This document shows, piece after piece, positions 24,384 through 35,814 of a stretch of DNA of 64,000 nt. The stretch is from Eonycteris spelaea. Its lineage: Eukaryota; Chordata; Mammalia; Chiroptera; Pteropodidae. The translations under genes were made by a program, and so were the position numbers. The stretch spans positions 558,001-622,000 of the forward strand of contig PUFA01000181.1 in assembly GCA_003508835.1 (NCBI GenBank), given 5' to 3'. How positions within the stretch are numbered: position 1 is the stretch's first letter; each line of letters opens with the position of its first letter. The notes beneath the pieces were generated by a model. That model made no database searches, was not told where the DNA came from, and was given only the letters and a program-made list of their open reading frames with translations.

Positions 24384-25463
24384 ATCAGCTGGCTCCCTGC
24401 GGGGTCCCTCGCTACTCCGCAGCCAGCTCCGGCTCAGCTCGCTGAGCTCCGGGATGGGTTGCACCTTGAGTCGCACGCAGTCTCCGGACTGCCGGATCAT
24501 CTCCACAATCTCATCCCTGGACTTGCTCTCCACGTTGTGGCCATTAATCTCCACCAGACGGTCACCTGGCACCAGCCCTAAGGCCAGGTCCTTGGTGCCC
24601 GCACCAGGCTCAGCAAAGTGAACCACCCTCCGATAGACCTGGCCCTCAGGGCCCCGATCCAGCATGGTTTGCGCCTCAGGGAGAAGCCAAAGTCCCCAGT
24701 GGGCCGTCGTTGCAGCTCCAGTTCCCGGAGGGCAGGCGGTGGCAGGGGCACCACTGGAGGCAAGCGTAGCTCAGCTGGAAACCTTTTAGTCACCAGCTCA
24801 GGGACTCGGGACCGGGGCCCTGGTCGAGGGAGGCCTGAGCCAGGATGCTGCGCCAGCTGTCCCTCTAGAGTCCTCACCTCCACCTGCGGAGATGGGGCAG
24901 CGGAGTGCTCTGAGGGGGTGGAGGTCTCGGAAGCACTCTCATCCCTGCTACGCTGGGAGAAAGAGAAGCGCTTGACAATCATCTGTGAGTTCTGCTTGGC
25001 CAGGGAGCCGAACTTGGCTGCCCGCTGCAGCACAGAACCACGAAAGCTGCCTTCTTCACCCTTGAGGTCATCGCTGGAGCTGGCTGTGCTGAGGTGGCCG
25101 GAGTCTAGGATGACACTGCCCCTGTTGCTGTCGGAGTCGATGTCCGTCAGATGTAGGTCCGAGCCGCTAGCCACCTTAATGGGGATGGGGTTGGAGATTT
25201 CCAGGCGCATCTTAGATTCACGCTTGGAGGAGCGGTTCAGGTTGAAGAAGCCGCGTCGCAGGCTCATCTCCTCTAGGCTCTGCAGCTCTGCCGCTGACAT
25301 CCGCTCCTTCTTCTCTTTTTTCTCCTTCTTCTCTTTCCGCCCGCCATCTTTGTCCTTGTCTCTCTTCATTAGGTTAAACATGGTAGGGGTGATGTTTTTA
25401 GGGGTGGCAACCCCCAGAGGATTATGTGTGCTTAGCACTGGGCCTCTGTGCCCCACCTTGCTG
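24384..25463 (-). CDS. MYO18A: MYO18A first coding exon (KE-rich N-terminus and PDZ domain), with a 1-base frameshift
   Basis: MYO18A is an unconventional, essentially non-motor myosin that links Golgi membranes (through GOLPH3) to actin and takes part in cytoskeletal and sarcomere organisation. The exon starts after an acceptor at 25464-25465 (pyrimidine-rich ...TTCTGCAG) and carries 82 nt of 5' UTR. The ATG is at 25381-25379 ([12 protein letters not shown]). A lysine/glutamate-rich segment follows, then a serine-rich linker ([22 protein letters not shown]), a proline-rich stretch, and a PDZ domain with the carboxylate-loop motif DFGFSL and later [25 protein letters not shown]. It ends at donor GAT|GTGAGT, phase 0, as in human. 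Between SLRR and MLDRGP only five bases (24666-24670) stand where six are needed, so the frame breaks inside the PDZ. The coding part is 998 nt, one short of 333 codons. Sequence on both sides of the break is very close to human MYO18A as I remember it, so the identification is secure. Confidence 0.96.
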
Positions 25464-25519
25464 CTGCAGAAAGACAGAGAGAGAGAAGATTATTTGGAGC
25501 TTCCTCCAGCATTTCCCAT

Positions 25520-26180
25520 CCAGACATCACCATGAACTACTTAGCATAATTATCCCTCACCAAGGCCCAGCTATGTGCCAGGTGCTCTGCTTTACACAAT
25601 ACTGTCTCAGTTAAGCTAAGAGTCATAACATTGCTTATGAGGACATCTATTATTACCCCCATTTTACATTAAGGAAACTTGAGGTTTAAATAAGGTTCTA
25701 AAGTCCAAAGTCTCTCATTTCCATGATTCCTGATAGACTCAAGCTTAGGTGTTCATGGAGGTGGCATCTGAGAGATCTGACCTCCTAGCAAGAGGATGCC
25801 ATCAAACCAACTTGGGACTTAAGATTCAAATACAAGGGAAAAAGGAGAGGGACTCTGCACCACCAGCTTCCCACAGCCAATGTCCCTAAAGGCAACAGAC
25901 ATCACATGCTACTGGGCTCCTTCCTAAGCCTATTATCCCTAGTGCAGCAGCCTTAGCCACTGCTTGACAGAAGACCTCAAAGAACCAATACTTATTTAAT
26001 GACTACCACTTGCCAGGCATAATGCCAAGCACTTTATACAAACTACTTCATTTGAACTTCACAGCATCCCTTCAAGGTAGGTATCATTATCTTTACAAAT
26101 GAGAAAACAGGGCTCAGAAAATTAAATACATGTTAGTTGTCATACAGCTAGCTAACAAGTGGCAATGCCAGGATTCAATA
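25520..26180 (-). repeat. Two MIR copies
   Basis: About 25550-25700 and 25985-26175 both read as minus-strand MIR (GTGCCAGGTGCTCTGC ... CCCATTTTACATTAAGG; TTGCCAGGCATAATGCCAAGC ... CAAATGAGAAAACAGGGCTC). Confidence 0.8.
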
Positions 26181-26189
26181 GCAAATATT

Positions 26190-27760
26190 GTTTTCTTTCT
26201 AGGGCCTGGGCATCCAAAGTGAAGCAGGGAGGGAAGTAAGTGGAAGTTCCAGACTGAACAGAGAGGACAGACAGCTGTGAGGTGGGAACAGAGGTGGGTG
26301 GGGTCTGCTGGATAAACAGGATCCTGAAAAACTCACATCCTTTTCCAGAGACCAACACCTAAATATAGAAGCCTGAAAGAAAAACCCAGCTCCAGGGCAT
26401 GTGAGTCTATGGAGTCAACCTACTCCCACCCCTATGAACACCTGATTGGGGTCAGACTAAGAAAAACCTGGTGGGAGTGGAGTTGAGAGAGCCTGTCTTG
26501 TTCTAACCATCAGGGAACAAGAAGTAGAAGTAGAAGTAGGCCATACCACCTAATTAGAAATTAAATGTCATTTTTTTTACTCTCCATAAAGGCCTCCTCC
26601 TCTGATTTCCGGACACAGGACCCACAGGCTTACTCTTTCCAACGATGACCTATTGCAAGGCCCTGGAGATCCCTCTCCCCTCTGTATACCCAACCCCCAC
26701 AACCAAGTAATCCTTACCCAATCCTGACTCTTTCCTAGGGGCTCGATATTTGATCAATATCAACGGAAAACGGGCCCCAGAATTCTAGAATGTTAGGGCT
26801 GGAAAGGTCCCTGAGGAGTAATTTCATATAAAACCCTGTCTCGGCAACGGCTTGCCCTCACTCTCATTGAGACGGGCAGAACAGTCATGACAGCTGCACA
26901 AGGGACAGTGCTGGCTGGAAATGTTATGAGATTTGGTACCTAGACCCGATTCTGCCAACAAGTCGCCAGGGGACCTTGAGCCTGTCACTTTGCTAGATAA
27001 TCTAGGTCTCTTCTAGATCTAAAATTCCCAATATCTAAGTCTCTTGTGGACACAGGTTAGTTATTAACTTTCTGCCAAAGTCACCCCTCTCATCCCAACC
27101 CTGGGGCCTTTGGAGACTGAATCCATTTCAGCCCTTCCCTCATCACCCATCTTGCCACTGTTATCTACAAAGCTCACAAGGCGCCCCTTCCCCCACAACT
27201 GCCAGGCCTGGCGGTGGCCTGGGTTCTCCCCTGTGCCACATGTCTGGAGCTACCTGCAGCCTCCCCTTCCAGGGTCAGACTGGCAATGCAGCTGCAGCTG
27301 CTCCTCCTATGCTCTCCTCTCTTCTCAATTCATTAGAGATCTGGGTTCTGTCACATTTTTGTAGACCTTGGACTTTCCAGCATCTCTAGTTCTCAGGTCC
27401 AAAGTCTTCAGCAACAACAACATCACCACCTCCCCACTCTCCATTCCACGCTACAGTTTCTACCCACCTCCCCTTCATCTCTTAACCTCTTCAGTGAAGG
27501 TCACTTACAGTTTTTCTGACCTTCTCTGCCTTTCTCCCCTCACCCTACTCCGGGAGGCCTTTCCTAATTTTAAGTGGAGGAAAAGTATACATGCAAATTA
27601 GAATATCTATATAAAGTAGGGGATGTACCTAAATCATCCGGACCCTACTATCCTCAAAAATCAAAGCAAAGTACAATTGACTCAGTCAATGCAATTGCTT
27701 TATCACTCTAAGACAGAAAGCATTTTGAGGGCAAGGACCATTCAACTCAAATAGGTATCT
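26190..27760. other. Unique intron 1 sequence
   Basis: Includes a C/T-rich stretch at about 27360-27570. No exon or repeat recognised. Confidence 0.4.
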
Positions 27761-27764
27761 GTCA

Positions 27765-28440
27765 GTTTATTAACAGGAGAAATGATTTACATATTCATAC
27801 AATGGAATACTATTCAGCAAAAAAGGGAAGCAATTACTGATATACATAACAGGAATGAATCTCAAAAACATTATGTCAAGTGACAGTAAAAGAATTCTTT
27901 GACAAAAGAGTTCATACTGTATGGTACTATCTATACAAAGTTCTAGTATAGGTGAAACTAACCTAGGGTTAAAAAGTAAAAAAAATAGAACTGTAGTTAC
28001 CTCTGGGAAGTAGGGGTGGGGATTGCCTGAGAAAGGGCATGAGGGAACTTCCTGGGGTGATGCTCATGTTGATAGGGGGTCTGGATTGACAGATGTATAC
28101 ATGTGTCAACAGTTCATTAAATAGTACACATAAGATTTGTGCATTTCATTGTGTGAAATATTCACCCAAAAGAAAAAAGAACTATAAATAAATATTGAAC
28201 TCTAGTTAATGATATGTATGCTAAAGTATTTGGAGCAAAGTATACTGATGTCTGTGATTTACTTTAAGATGCATCAAAAATGTAAGCTGGCTTGATGGAT
28301 GATAGGTCGAGGGGTAAATATGTGATAAAGCAAAGGACAGTAAAGTGTTCATTGTAGAATCCAGGAGGTAGGAGGTTGTTCACTATAAAATTCTTTAACT
28401 TTTCTAAATATGTGCAGAGCTTTATAAAATATTAGAAAAA
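27765..28440 (+). mobile_element. L1M-type LINE 3' end
   Basis: CATACAATGGAATACTATTCAG begins the end of ORF2. GGTTGTTCACTATAAAATTC and TTTATAAAATATTAGAAAAA mark the old L1 3' UTR. No coding capacity. Confidence 0.8.
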
Positions 28441-28499
28441 AATATGTATCTATCAAGCACCTATTAGATGCAAGGGATATGACATAACTAAAACTAATG

Positions 28500-28725
28500 A
28501 AAAAGCTTAGGTTTCAGGTGTCAGGTAACAAATTTGGAAACAAATCTGAGTTAATAGTTATACGACATTGGTAAGTCACTTAAGGCCTCTGTGCCTCTGT
28601 TTTCTCCTTTGTAAATGGAGATAATAGTACCTACCACAAAAGACAATGGGAATTAAATGAAATATGTATATAAGCCTTTCATATAACACTTAGCCCAAAG
28701 TAAGCCTCAAGAATGGTACCCAATA
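28500..28725 (+). repeat. MIR SINE
   Basis: GGTAAGTCACTTAAGGCCTC, CTCCTTTGTAAATGGAGATAA, AACACTTAGCCCAAAGTAAGC. Confidence 0.8.
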
Positions 28726-28959
28726 GTAGCAAGGCACATTCTTATCATCTCAATGAGTTGTAGAGAAGATAGTACTCAAATGACTGTCAGCACAAGTGTG
28801 ACTCAAATAAGTCTAGACAAAAATCTTCATGCTGGATAGGACCTTTGTATATGGAAAGTAAAGTCCAAAGAAGTGAAGGTAATCCAATGAGCACATGGCC
28901 AAGCTGGATCACACTGGATCAAGTCCAGAGGCCCATTAAAGCTATTGCCAGAATAAGGA

Positions 28960-29760
28960 CAAGCAATTCATTGATGCAGAAATACAAATGGCCAACAAAT
29001 ACAAACAGCTATTCAGCCTCGTAATATTCACAGACATGTGAAATAAAAGAGGTATACTACTGTTCACTTAGCAGTTTAGTAAAACCTACCACGGTTAATA
29101 ACATCAATCAATTAGAAGATGGGAGGCAGGGTATCTCATACGTAGTGGTAGGAGTATCAATTGGCATAAGAAGGGCAAGTTGGTGGTACCTATGAAAATA
29201 TTTCAGTATACATATTCTTTGGCTGGGCAATTCCTCTGATAGGACACCTATCTATAGGTATATTTATACAATAAACATGGCTAATTTTTGCGCATAATTT
29301 GTAATAGCAAAATTCTGTCAATATAAATGGTCTTCACTAGGGGAATAGCTAAATTATAGAACTGGTTAGTTATTAAAAAGAATGAGATAGATTTGTGTGT
29401 ACTGACCTGGAATGAGTCAATGCTATATTTATTAAGTGAAAAATGCAAGTTGCTAGATAATATGTATTTTTATTAAAATTTAAAAAACTATATGTATAAG
29501 TACGTATATACATACATGCACATTATGTATAATATTCATATATGCATAAAAAAATGTATACTCTGGGGCAGAGAGAGGAATTTCAGAAGGGTCAAAGCAA
29601 ACTAGTGTTTTACCTATATTGTTTTGAATTTTTACAATGAGAATATTTAGATAGTTGGTGTGTGTACATGTGTATTTAAGCCTAAGGGATTTAGATAGTG
29701 GAATTACATGTAATTTTTCTTCTACTTTTCTGCACATTATTTATTTCCTATAGAAAAAAA
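28960..29760 (+). mobile_element. Old L1 fragment
   Basis: Degenerate L1 ORF2 end (AAATGGCCAACAAATACAAA, GCAATTCCTCTGATAGGACAC) followed by AT-rich 3' sequence. Confidence 0.6.
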
Positions 29761-30429
29761 TACTTTTAATATTTATATAAATTATATTTATGTAACATAA
29801 TATATTAAGCTATATACAATATATAAGATGTATATAACTAGTAGTCCGGAAAGATCCATTACAAAAAATTTATCCATGGTTATTTTCTGTGAAGTAGAGG
29901 CAAAGAGAAGTAACACTACCTTTCTACCTAGTATACTTCCTTTGAATTAAACCTTTCAGCACATGTTACTTTTGGGATTGTAAAGATTTTTTAAAAAATA
30001 AAGAAAAAGAAAAAAGGTTTGACAAAGTAGTAAGTAATTCATTTAGCATTAAAGTTGTAAACAGAGCTTACAATGTTAAGTTCAAAGAATGCCCTCTCAT
30101 GCCTGGAAAAAGCTTCAGTGACTTGGGGGGACTCGGATCTTCTCATTGTTGCTTTAAGTGGGGACAGATTTAAATGGGTCACCCTGCATCTGGCAAAGTA
30201 GAAATCCCAGGAAATGGAAACTATAATGTTAGAGTCCTAAGACAAGGGCGCCTAGATTTGTCTGCTGTGGGTGGATACTTAAAAGGGTCAGTCCCCCCAA
30301 CCCCCACCCCTCACACACTCATAAGTAAATACAACAAAGGAAATACTTTCCCAAGAGAGCTGGCCTCTCTCTCTTGGCCTCTGACCTCCCTGAGCGGCCG
30401 TTTCCTACAGCCTTGAGGCCTTTATCTCA
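29760..30429. other. AT-rich to unique sequence
   Basis: Very AT-rich to about 30060, then unique sequence leading to the CpG-rich block. No gene seen. Confidence 0.4.
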
Positions 30430-30870
30430 GAGCTGGCCCACACCGAGGACTGTAAAAGTGGCCGGGCGGGGCTCACAGGACAGACACCTGGCCCAGCTTC
30501 ACGGCTCCAGCTGGAGCAACGCAGGGTGGCTCCTATCCCCGCCGCTGCTGCTGCCGAGCTTCTTCCCGGCAGGTCTGCTGAGCTCCGCAGCAACTCGTGA
30601 CTCACTGCCAGGTCACACGGAGCTTATCCGGCTCCAGGTGTGCTCCCTCACTTAGACTGCACGCTTCTCACATGACATCAGCCGGCCCGCCGCCGGCTCG
30701 CAGCTCCCTTCCCCACCCGCCGCCGTGCGGGGAACCACCCACCCCCAGCGTTTTCAGGCAGCGGGGCGGCGCGCAGCCGCAGCTCCGAGGCGCCTCCCGC
30801 TGCGATACCGTTTCTCCCGGAACGCAGCGATTCCGCAGGCCCCGGGAGAAATGGGAGTGGGAGAGGTGCC
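30430..30870. promoter_or_regulatory. Second CpG-rich block within MYO18A intron 1
   Basis: CpG-dense sequence with GGGGCGG and GCGGGG boxes, an exact AP-1 site TGACTCA (30598-30604) and a CRE-like TGACATCA (about 30672-30679). It lies 3.3-3.7 kb inside intron 1, so it is a candidate alternative promoter or enhancer. No first exon with a convincing donor could be fixed on either strand. Confidence 0.5.
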
Positions 30871-30879
30871 AGCAGCCAG

Positions 30880-33635
30880 GTCCTCCAGGTGCACCTCCTA
30901 GGTCTTCTGTGGAGCCTGCAGCAGTCCGCTGGGCGCTAAACCCAGCTAACACTACCCACCTCCACCCCCACCTTCTGTATGACCTTGAGCAAGTCCCGAC
31001 CCCTCTCTAGGCCTCAGCTATTTCAACTATAAAATCTCCATAGGCCTGAGAGTTCAGTCTTGGCCCCAAGCCCTTGCTTTTGCTGGAGAGGTATTCTGCT
31101 CAACCACAAACTGCAGGTTCTAATTCTGCTCTGCCTCTGACTTGCTGTGTGACCTTGAGCCCATCATCCAATATCTCTGAATATCAGAGAATAATAAAAA
31201 TAATCCCTTGTAAGTGACGATAAAGGACCTAGCAAAGAGAAAGAGCCCTGGGCCCTGTAAAATCATCAGTCCACAATTTAAACTGCTGCCTGACTGTAAT
31301 AAGCTATTTGAAATGTCAAAGGAATGTGGGTAATTTATAAGCCACACAATTCCTATCTCCAGAGAAAGGGCAAGAAAGTAAGGTGGGGGCAGGATCGGAC
31401 ACTTTCCAGATCTGCTCCCCACCCTCCTATCCAGCTCCTACCACTATACCATCCCACCCTCTAATTCAGTCCACCTCAAAAAATGGTGATGGGGGTGAGG
31501 TGCAGTGGGCAGATCTTAAAGTACCCAGGGCCTGACCCAAAGCAGAACTTAAAAACTCCATCCAGTCCCCAACTCAAAATCTGGGGAACCTGTTCATCTT
31601 AGCACAGAGTAGATTGGGCCCTCTTATATCCCTTCAAACCTTTAAATGACCTTAGCTTTTCCCACCATGCCCAGGAGAGACCTGGCACAAGGCCTGGGGC
31701 CCAGGGTCACCAACAGGACTCTGCTCACATGGATGCTCTGGTTCCAGTCTGTGGTGTCCACTCCAGGTGTGGGAGGTCTGGTTGGGGACAGACAGACCTT
31801 TGGTTTGAAGGAGCAAGAATAGCAACTGCCGCCCTGGAGACCGGTGACACACCAAGTCTGGATCAAGGCTTCCTGAGTTCCAACAACTCCCTGCTCCACC
31901 CAAATAGGGTGGATTCTCTCTTTCACCTAAACCTCAGCTCTGTCCCACCCAGTCTACCTTTAAGTACCTGCCTCTGGGGGACCCTGGAGTTTTCAGGCCC
32001 AACTTCTGAAGACACAGTGAGCCGCAAGCTGGGTCAGCGAATGAGGCTCCAGGCAATAGGCTGGCAGCCCAGGCTGCCAGGGAGTCAGGTTGGGGGACCA
32101 GGCAGGAGTAAGGAAGGGCATAATCCATGAGAGGGCATCTGAGGAGAGCCTGGGGCATGGAAGGAAACCCTTAGGCACACACCCTGGCACCTAAGCCAGA
32201 TCAGGAAAGAGTAAACAAACTAGATAGTCAGAGCTGCCTGGCACCAGGTCATCAACTGTTCAAAGTTCAAAGCTCCCAAAGGAATTGACCATCAGCATTC
32301 TACCCCTCCCACCTCCACCCTTCACCCTCACCTCCTACCCTTCTCATTCCTCTAAACCCCCAGCATAATAGTTTCCCATACTGTCTTCCTGGAATTGAGG
32401 TAGCAGCCCAAATGTTCACAACCCCAAATGGACAAGCATACCTCCACCCAAGGATATATATAACCAGTCATGTCCAGCAACCAGGAGGATGTTTCCTGGA
32501 AAGCCCTCATTACAAAAAGTCAGAGCGGAAGCTGAAGAGGTGGCAGGCCACTGACAAAGGGCCAGCAAGGTCTGCCAGGAAGCCAGAGACCTCAGGAGAG
32601 CAACTTTCAATATCCACAAATAGAAAATAGCCCCTGAACCTAAAGGGTGGGGGACCCTTAGGAAAGGCTGGGTCAATTGCCATGACAACAGGATACCGAT
32701 CTGTCCAAGAAAAGGGCTCCAGACCTGGTAAGTACATGGAAAAGCAGCTTGAACTTTTAGAGTCAATGTCTTGCTAAGGTGATCTTGCTCTTAGCTACCT
32801 GGACATCCTTCCCTCCCTTCCGGCATGGCCCAACGCATATATATTTCACACAGTTCACTCTCCATGGGAGGATTTACAAGGCCTCCTCAAGCCACAGACA
32901 TGTCAGGCACTCAAAAGTCAAACCCACGGAAACCGGCAAACCAGACCTAATCGTTGGTAAGGTGAAGCAAGGAGGGAATCACATAATTTGGGGGGACCAT
33001 CTGCAAGCAGGAAGTCACTAGGAGAGCTCCTCCTAGGAAGCATTATCCTAGACCTCCCTACACAAATGCAAACCACGAGGAGGTTGCCAAACACATGCCA
33101 AACCAGGCAAAAGGAGCACTGCTTAAAAAAAAACTGGCTGCCTTCCCCCACCACTCCCACCCCCCAGCTCATTCTGGCGGGCAGCATTTCTAACCAATCA
33201 GCAGGGTATATGTGCCTTGCAACAGGGTGACACCTCCCCACCCCTACAACAAAGCCCCAAAGTGTGGTGTGTCCCTGTAGGCCTTATCTCAGCCAGGAAC
33301 ATGACCCACTCCTCACTAGGCTTGGTACTAAGCAGCAACCCCCAACATGAGGTGGGGGACAGCCAACCTTACCACCTTCCCTTCGCATTGGCGAAACTAC
33401 TGGCATGACAGGTTATCAGGGCGGGGTGTCAGGGTAGTCTCTCCCAGAGGCCTGGGGCAGGCTGTCCGACCTTCCCACACACACCCCACCCCTTTGCAGG
33501 GAAAGGTGAGGTGAGTAGCCAGTCTCAGGGGACCGCCTGCACTGAAGAATCTCCAAAGCCTACCATTCATCACCACCCCCATCTTCTTGTCCCAAGGGGA
33601 GGGGGCTTGTGGAAGCGGGGTCTCCATTGTTTGGC
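30880..33635. other. Unique low-repeat sequence of MYO18A intron 1
   Basis: A short MIR fragment lies near 31110-31180 (TTGCTGTGTGACCTTGAGCC). Otherwise repeat-poor, as is usual near a CpG-island promoter. No convincing exon. Confidence 0.45.
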
Positions 33636-33639
33636 CAGC

Positions 33640-34420
33640 TGTCTAGCAGCTGCTCCTTTGAGAGGAGCCCGCTGTCGGCCTGGCAGTGAAAGGGTGAAGG
33701 CCGCTGGGAGGGATAAAGGGCTCGGCGGAGGTGCTCGCCTTCCCCGCAGCCTCCCTCAGAGCCTCCGTGGGTCGGTCTGCCTGGGAGGCCCTGGGCCTGG
33801 CCCCGAGAAGCCCCCTACCCCGAGGCTGCAGCCTCCACCCCGCAGCTCAGGGCCAACTGGGCTCCCCCAATCCCCAAATTCCCCCAAACTGAAGGCCACC
33901 CTGCCCTGCCTCCTTGCGTTCCCCGGGCTGGCAAAAGGGGCCAAAGCTCCCTCTCCCCGCCCCTGCTGATCTGACCCCACTCTCCGGGCGCCGAAGTCCG
34001 CGGCGCGGCCGGGGACGGAGCCGGGAGTCCGGGCCGCTGCTTCCAGGGGACAGGGAAGGAGGAGGAGCAGGCGGGCCCCGCCGCCCGCCTGCCTTCCCAG
34101 CCCAAACCGGCCCCGCCACCCCGCCGGACCCAGCTCGCCACCGAGCGGCCGCCCCCGCCATCCCGCACTCACCAGCCGCCGGAGCCCGCCCGGCAGGCAG
34201 CAGAAGCTGAGACACGGCATCCAGCGGCCCCGGCCCGGTCCGGGCTAGAGCAGAGCGCAGCGCAGCTCAGCGCCGCGAAGCGCAGCGCCGCCCCCCCGCC
34301 GCCGCGCGCGAGCCGAGCCGAAAGGGAGCTCCCTGCTGGCGGCTCCGGGGATAAATGCCCCGCCTTCCGGGCAGCGCCTGGGCGCGCCTCCAGAGAGGGC
34401 CATGTGGGCACCCGGCACTG
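33640..34420 (-). promoter_or_regulatory. MYO18A: CpG-island promoter of MYO18A
   Basis: This is the densest CpG and G+C block in the window, especially about 33960-34400, with many CGG/GCC runs and GC boxes. It covers the inferred exon 1 and its donor, which is the normal arrangement for a broadly expressed gene. Two CAGCTG E-boxes lie just inside the intronic side, near 33640-33655. It may also fire in the opposite direction (see the plus-strand entry at 34355). Confidence 0.85.
34173..34345 (-). other. MYO18A: MYO18A noncoding exon 1 (5' end approximate)
   Basis: On the minus strand the GC-rich sequence ends in a strong donor, CTG|GTGAGTGCG (GT at 34171-34172). This is the only good donor in the CpG island that can feed the acceptor at 25463. 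The 5' end is not determined. A weak TATA-like ATTTAT lies at about 34352-34357, which would put initiation near 34320, but CpG-island promoters often start at several sites. The exon contains an ATG at 34220-34218 that opens a short upstream ORF continuing into exon 2 (see findings). Confidence 0.7.
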
Positions 34421-34738
34421 CCCTGGGAAACTTCTGTCCGTGTCCGAGAGGCCCTGCTTGCAGATCCTGTCTGCACTGGGCACTGGAGGCTGCTGGACAC
34501 GCCCAGAGAAGGCACCAGGGCAATGCTAAAAGTAAAGAACAATTTCTGTCCAAGGCGGGCTCTGGACTCCGCTGGCTGTGTCCAGGAGGATGCTGCCCAG
34601 GGCAGTGCTGTCCAGAGGAAGCAACTGAGTCTTGCTGGCCACAGGGTGGCCCAGGGTGGCTCTGCAGAGTCAGACATAGGGCTGCTGGATGGTGCCAGAT
34701 GGCTCAGTCCAAAACAGGCACTGCCTGCCATGTCCAAG
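34355..34738 (+). ncRNA. Possible divergent transcript, first exon
   Basis: Immediately outside the MYO18A CpG island, the plus strand has an open frame of 145 codons starting at 34355 and a good donor CCAAG|GTGAGA at 34738/34739. CpG islands often produce divergent noncoding RNA. The predicted peptide matches no family I recognise and competing frames on both strands are also open, so coding is unlikely. Support is only position and donor quality. Confidence 0.25.
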
Positions 34739-35014
34739 GTGAGACAAACAGAATATACTCTCAAAGATGGGCACATGCCTCTGGTGACTTGATCTGAGAG
34801 AGCCCTGCTCAAGGGTGTACTAGGGCTCCAGGGGTTACAGCCAGAAGTGGCATTCACTCCCTAAGAACTCCAACAATGTCAGGATTAACACCTTTCAGAA
34901 GCTCTTTGGAATGAGGTCTCCCTCTGGGTCTCTCATGTCCTGTAAATATCAAGTGAGCTTCTCTACTAGTGAGAAGGAATTGTAGACATCCTGAGAGATA
35001 GAAGCATAGAGACC

Positions 35015-35018
<4 letters not shown>

Positions 35019-35082
<64 letters not shown>
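35019..35082. repeat. (GA)n microsatellite
   Basis: About 31 uninterrupted GA units, a pure purine strand that could form H-DNA. The poly-Ser/Leu frame on the minus strand is a by-product. Confidence 0.97.
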
Positions 35083-35083
<1 letters not shown>

Positions 35084-35344
35084 GGGCACTTCTACAGGCA
35101 GCGTCCATGCTAGAGTTGGGTACCCCAGAATATGGAAGAAACTGAGTAGAGTGGTACAGGAAAAAAGGTGTGCAGACAAGGGCAGCTGCTTCCATACAGT
35201 CCAATGAGGAGCTTTCCAAGCAGGGGTGGCCCAACCTGACAGACCAGGGAAGGTTGGAGGGAGGGGGCTCAGGAGCAAAGAGCTAAGTAAAGAGCTGGGA
35301 GATCCTGAGGAATAGAGTACAACCAGGATGTGCATTGTGGATAA

Positions 35345-35810
35345 AGGAACAACATACAACCAAACTCAATTCAACAAACTTTTACCGAGAGCCTGCTAAG
35401 TGCCAAGTGCATCATCAGGTACTCTGGGGACACAGAGAAATCAGATATGGAGCCTTTTTTTTTTTTTTTTTTCAGGGAACTCACATGGGGATGGGGGATG
35501 AAAGAAAGTTGCTCTGAAGACGTGACCTTTGAGGAGAACTTTGGAGACTAGTTAGGACTCTATCACTACCGCTTCCTGAGCACTAGACAGGAAGTACACT
35601 TCCTGTGCTAGACACTATCTCTATTCCTCACAACAAACCTAGGAGGGAGACATTATTATTATAGGTAGGGATTGAACGCATGGACTCTGGAGACAGGTTA
35701 CCTGGGTTCAAATCCCAGCTCTGTCAAGTTCTAGCTGTGTTACCTTGGGTGATTTACAAAATCTCTCTGTCTCTCTGTAGATAATAACTGCCTGCATCAA
35801 AGTTTATTTT
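35345..35810. repeat. L2/MIR-derived cluster with a poly-T tract
   Basis: 35380-35445 is L2- or MIR-like (GAGAGCCTGCTAAGTGCCAAG). A T18-19 run lies at 35455-35472. About 35560-35670 is a minus-strand MIR-like piece and 35675-35800 a plus-strand MIR (CTGGGTTCAAATCCCAGCTC). Confidence 0.7.
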
Positions 35811-35814
35811 GAAA

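Larger units (their letters stand above)
25464..34172 (-). other. MYO18A: MYO18A intron 1
   Basis: This is the interval between the noncoding exon 1 donor (CTG|GTGAGTGCG, exon end 34173) and the acceptor of the first coding exon. It contains MIR copies at about 25.5-26.2 kb, L1M at 27.8-28.4 kb and 29.0-29.5 kb, AT-rich sequence to about 30.1 kb, a second CpG-rich block at 30.4-30.9 kb and low-repeat unique sequence from 31.1 to 33.9 kb. No coding exon was recognised inside it. Confidence 0.8.

Noticed and set aside
24618..25535. 305-codon open frame on the plus strand
   Set aside because: It is the antisense shadow of the MYO18A first coding exon, whose minus-strand protein is unmistakable.
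34267..34857. 196-codon minus-strand frame upstream of MYO18A
   Set aside because: Lies across the promoter with no conserved domain; it is competing composition-driven open frame.
34854..35359. Serine/leucine-repeat frames on the minus strand
   Set aside because: Translation of the (GA)n microsatellite.
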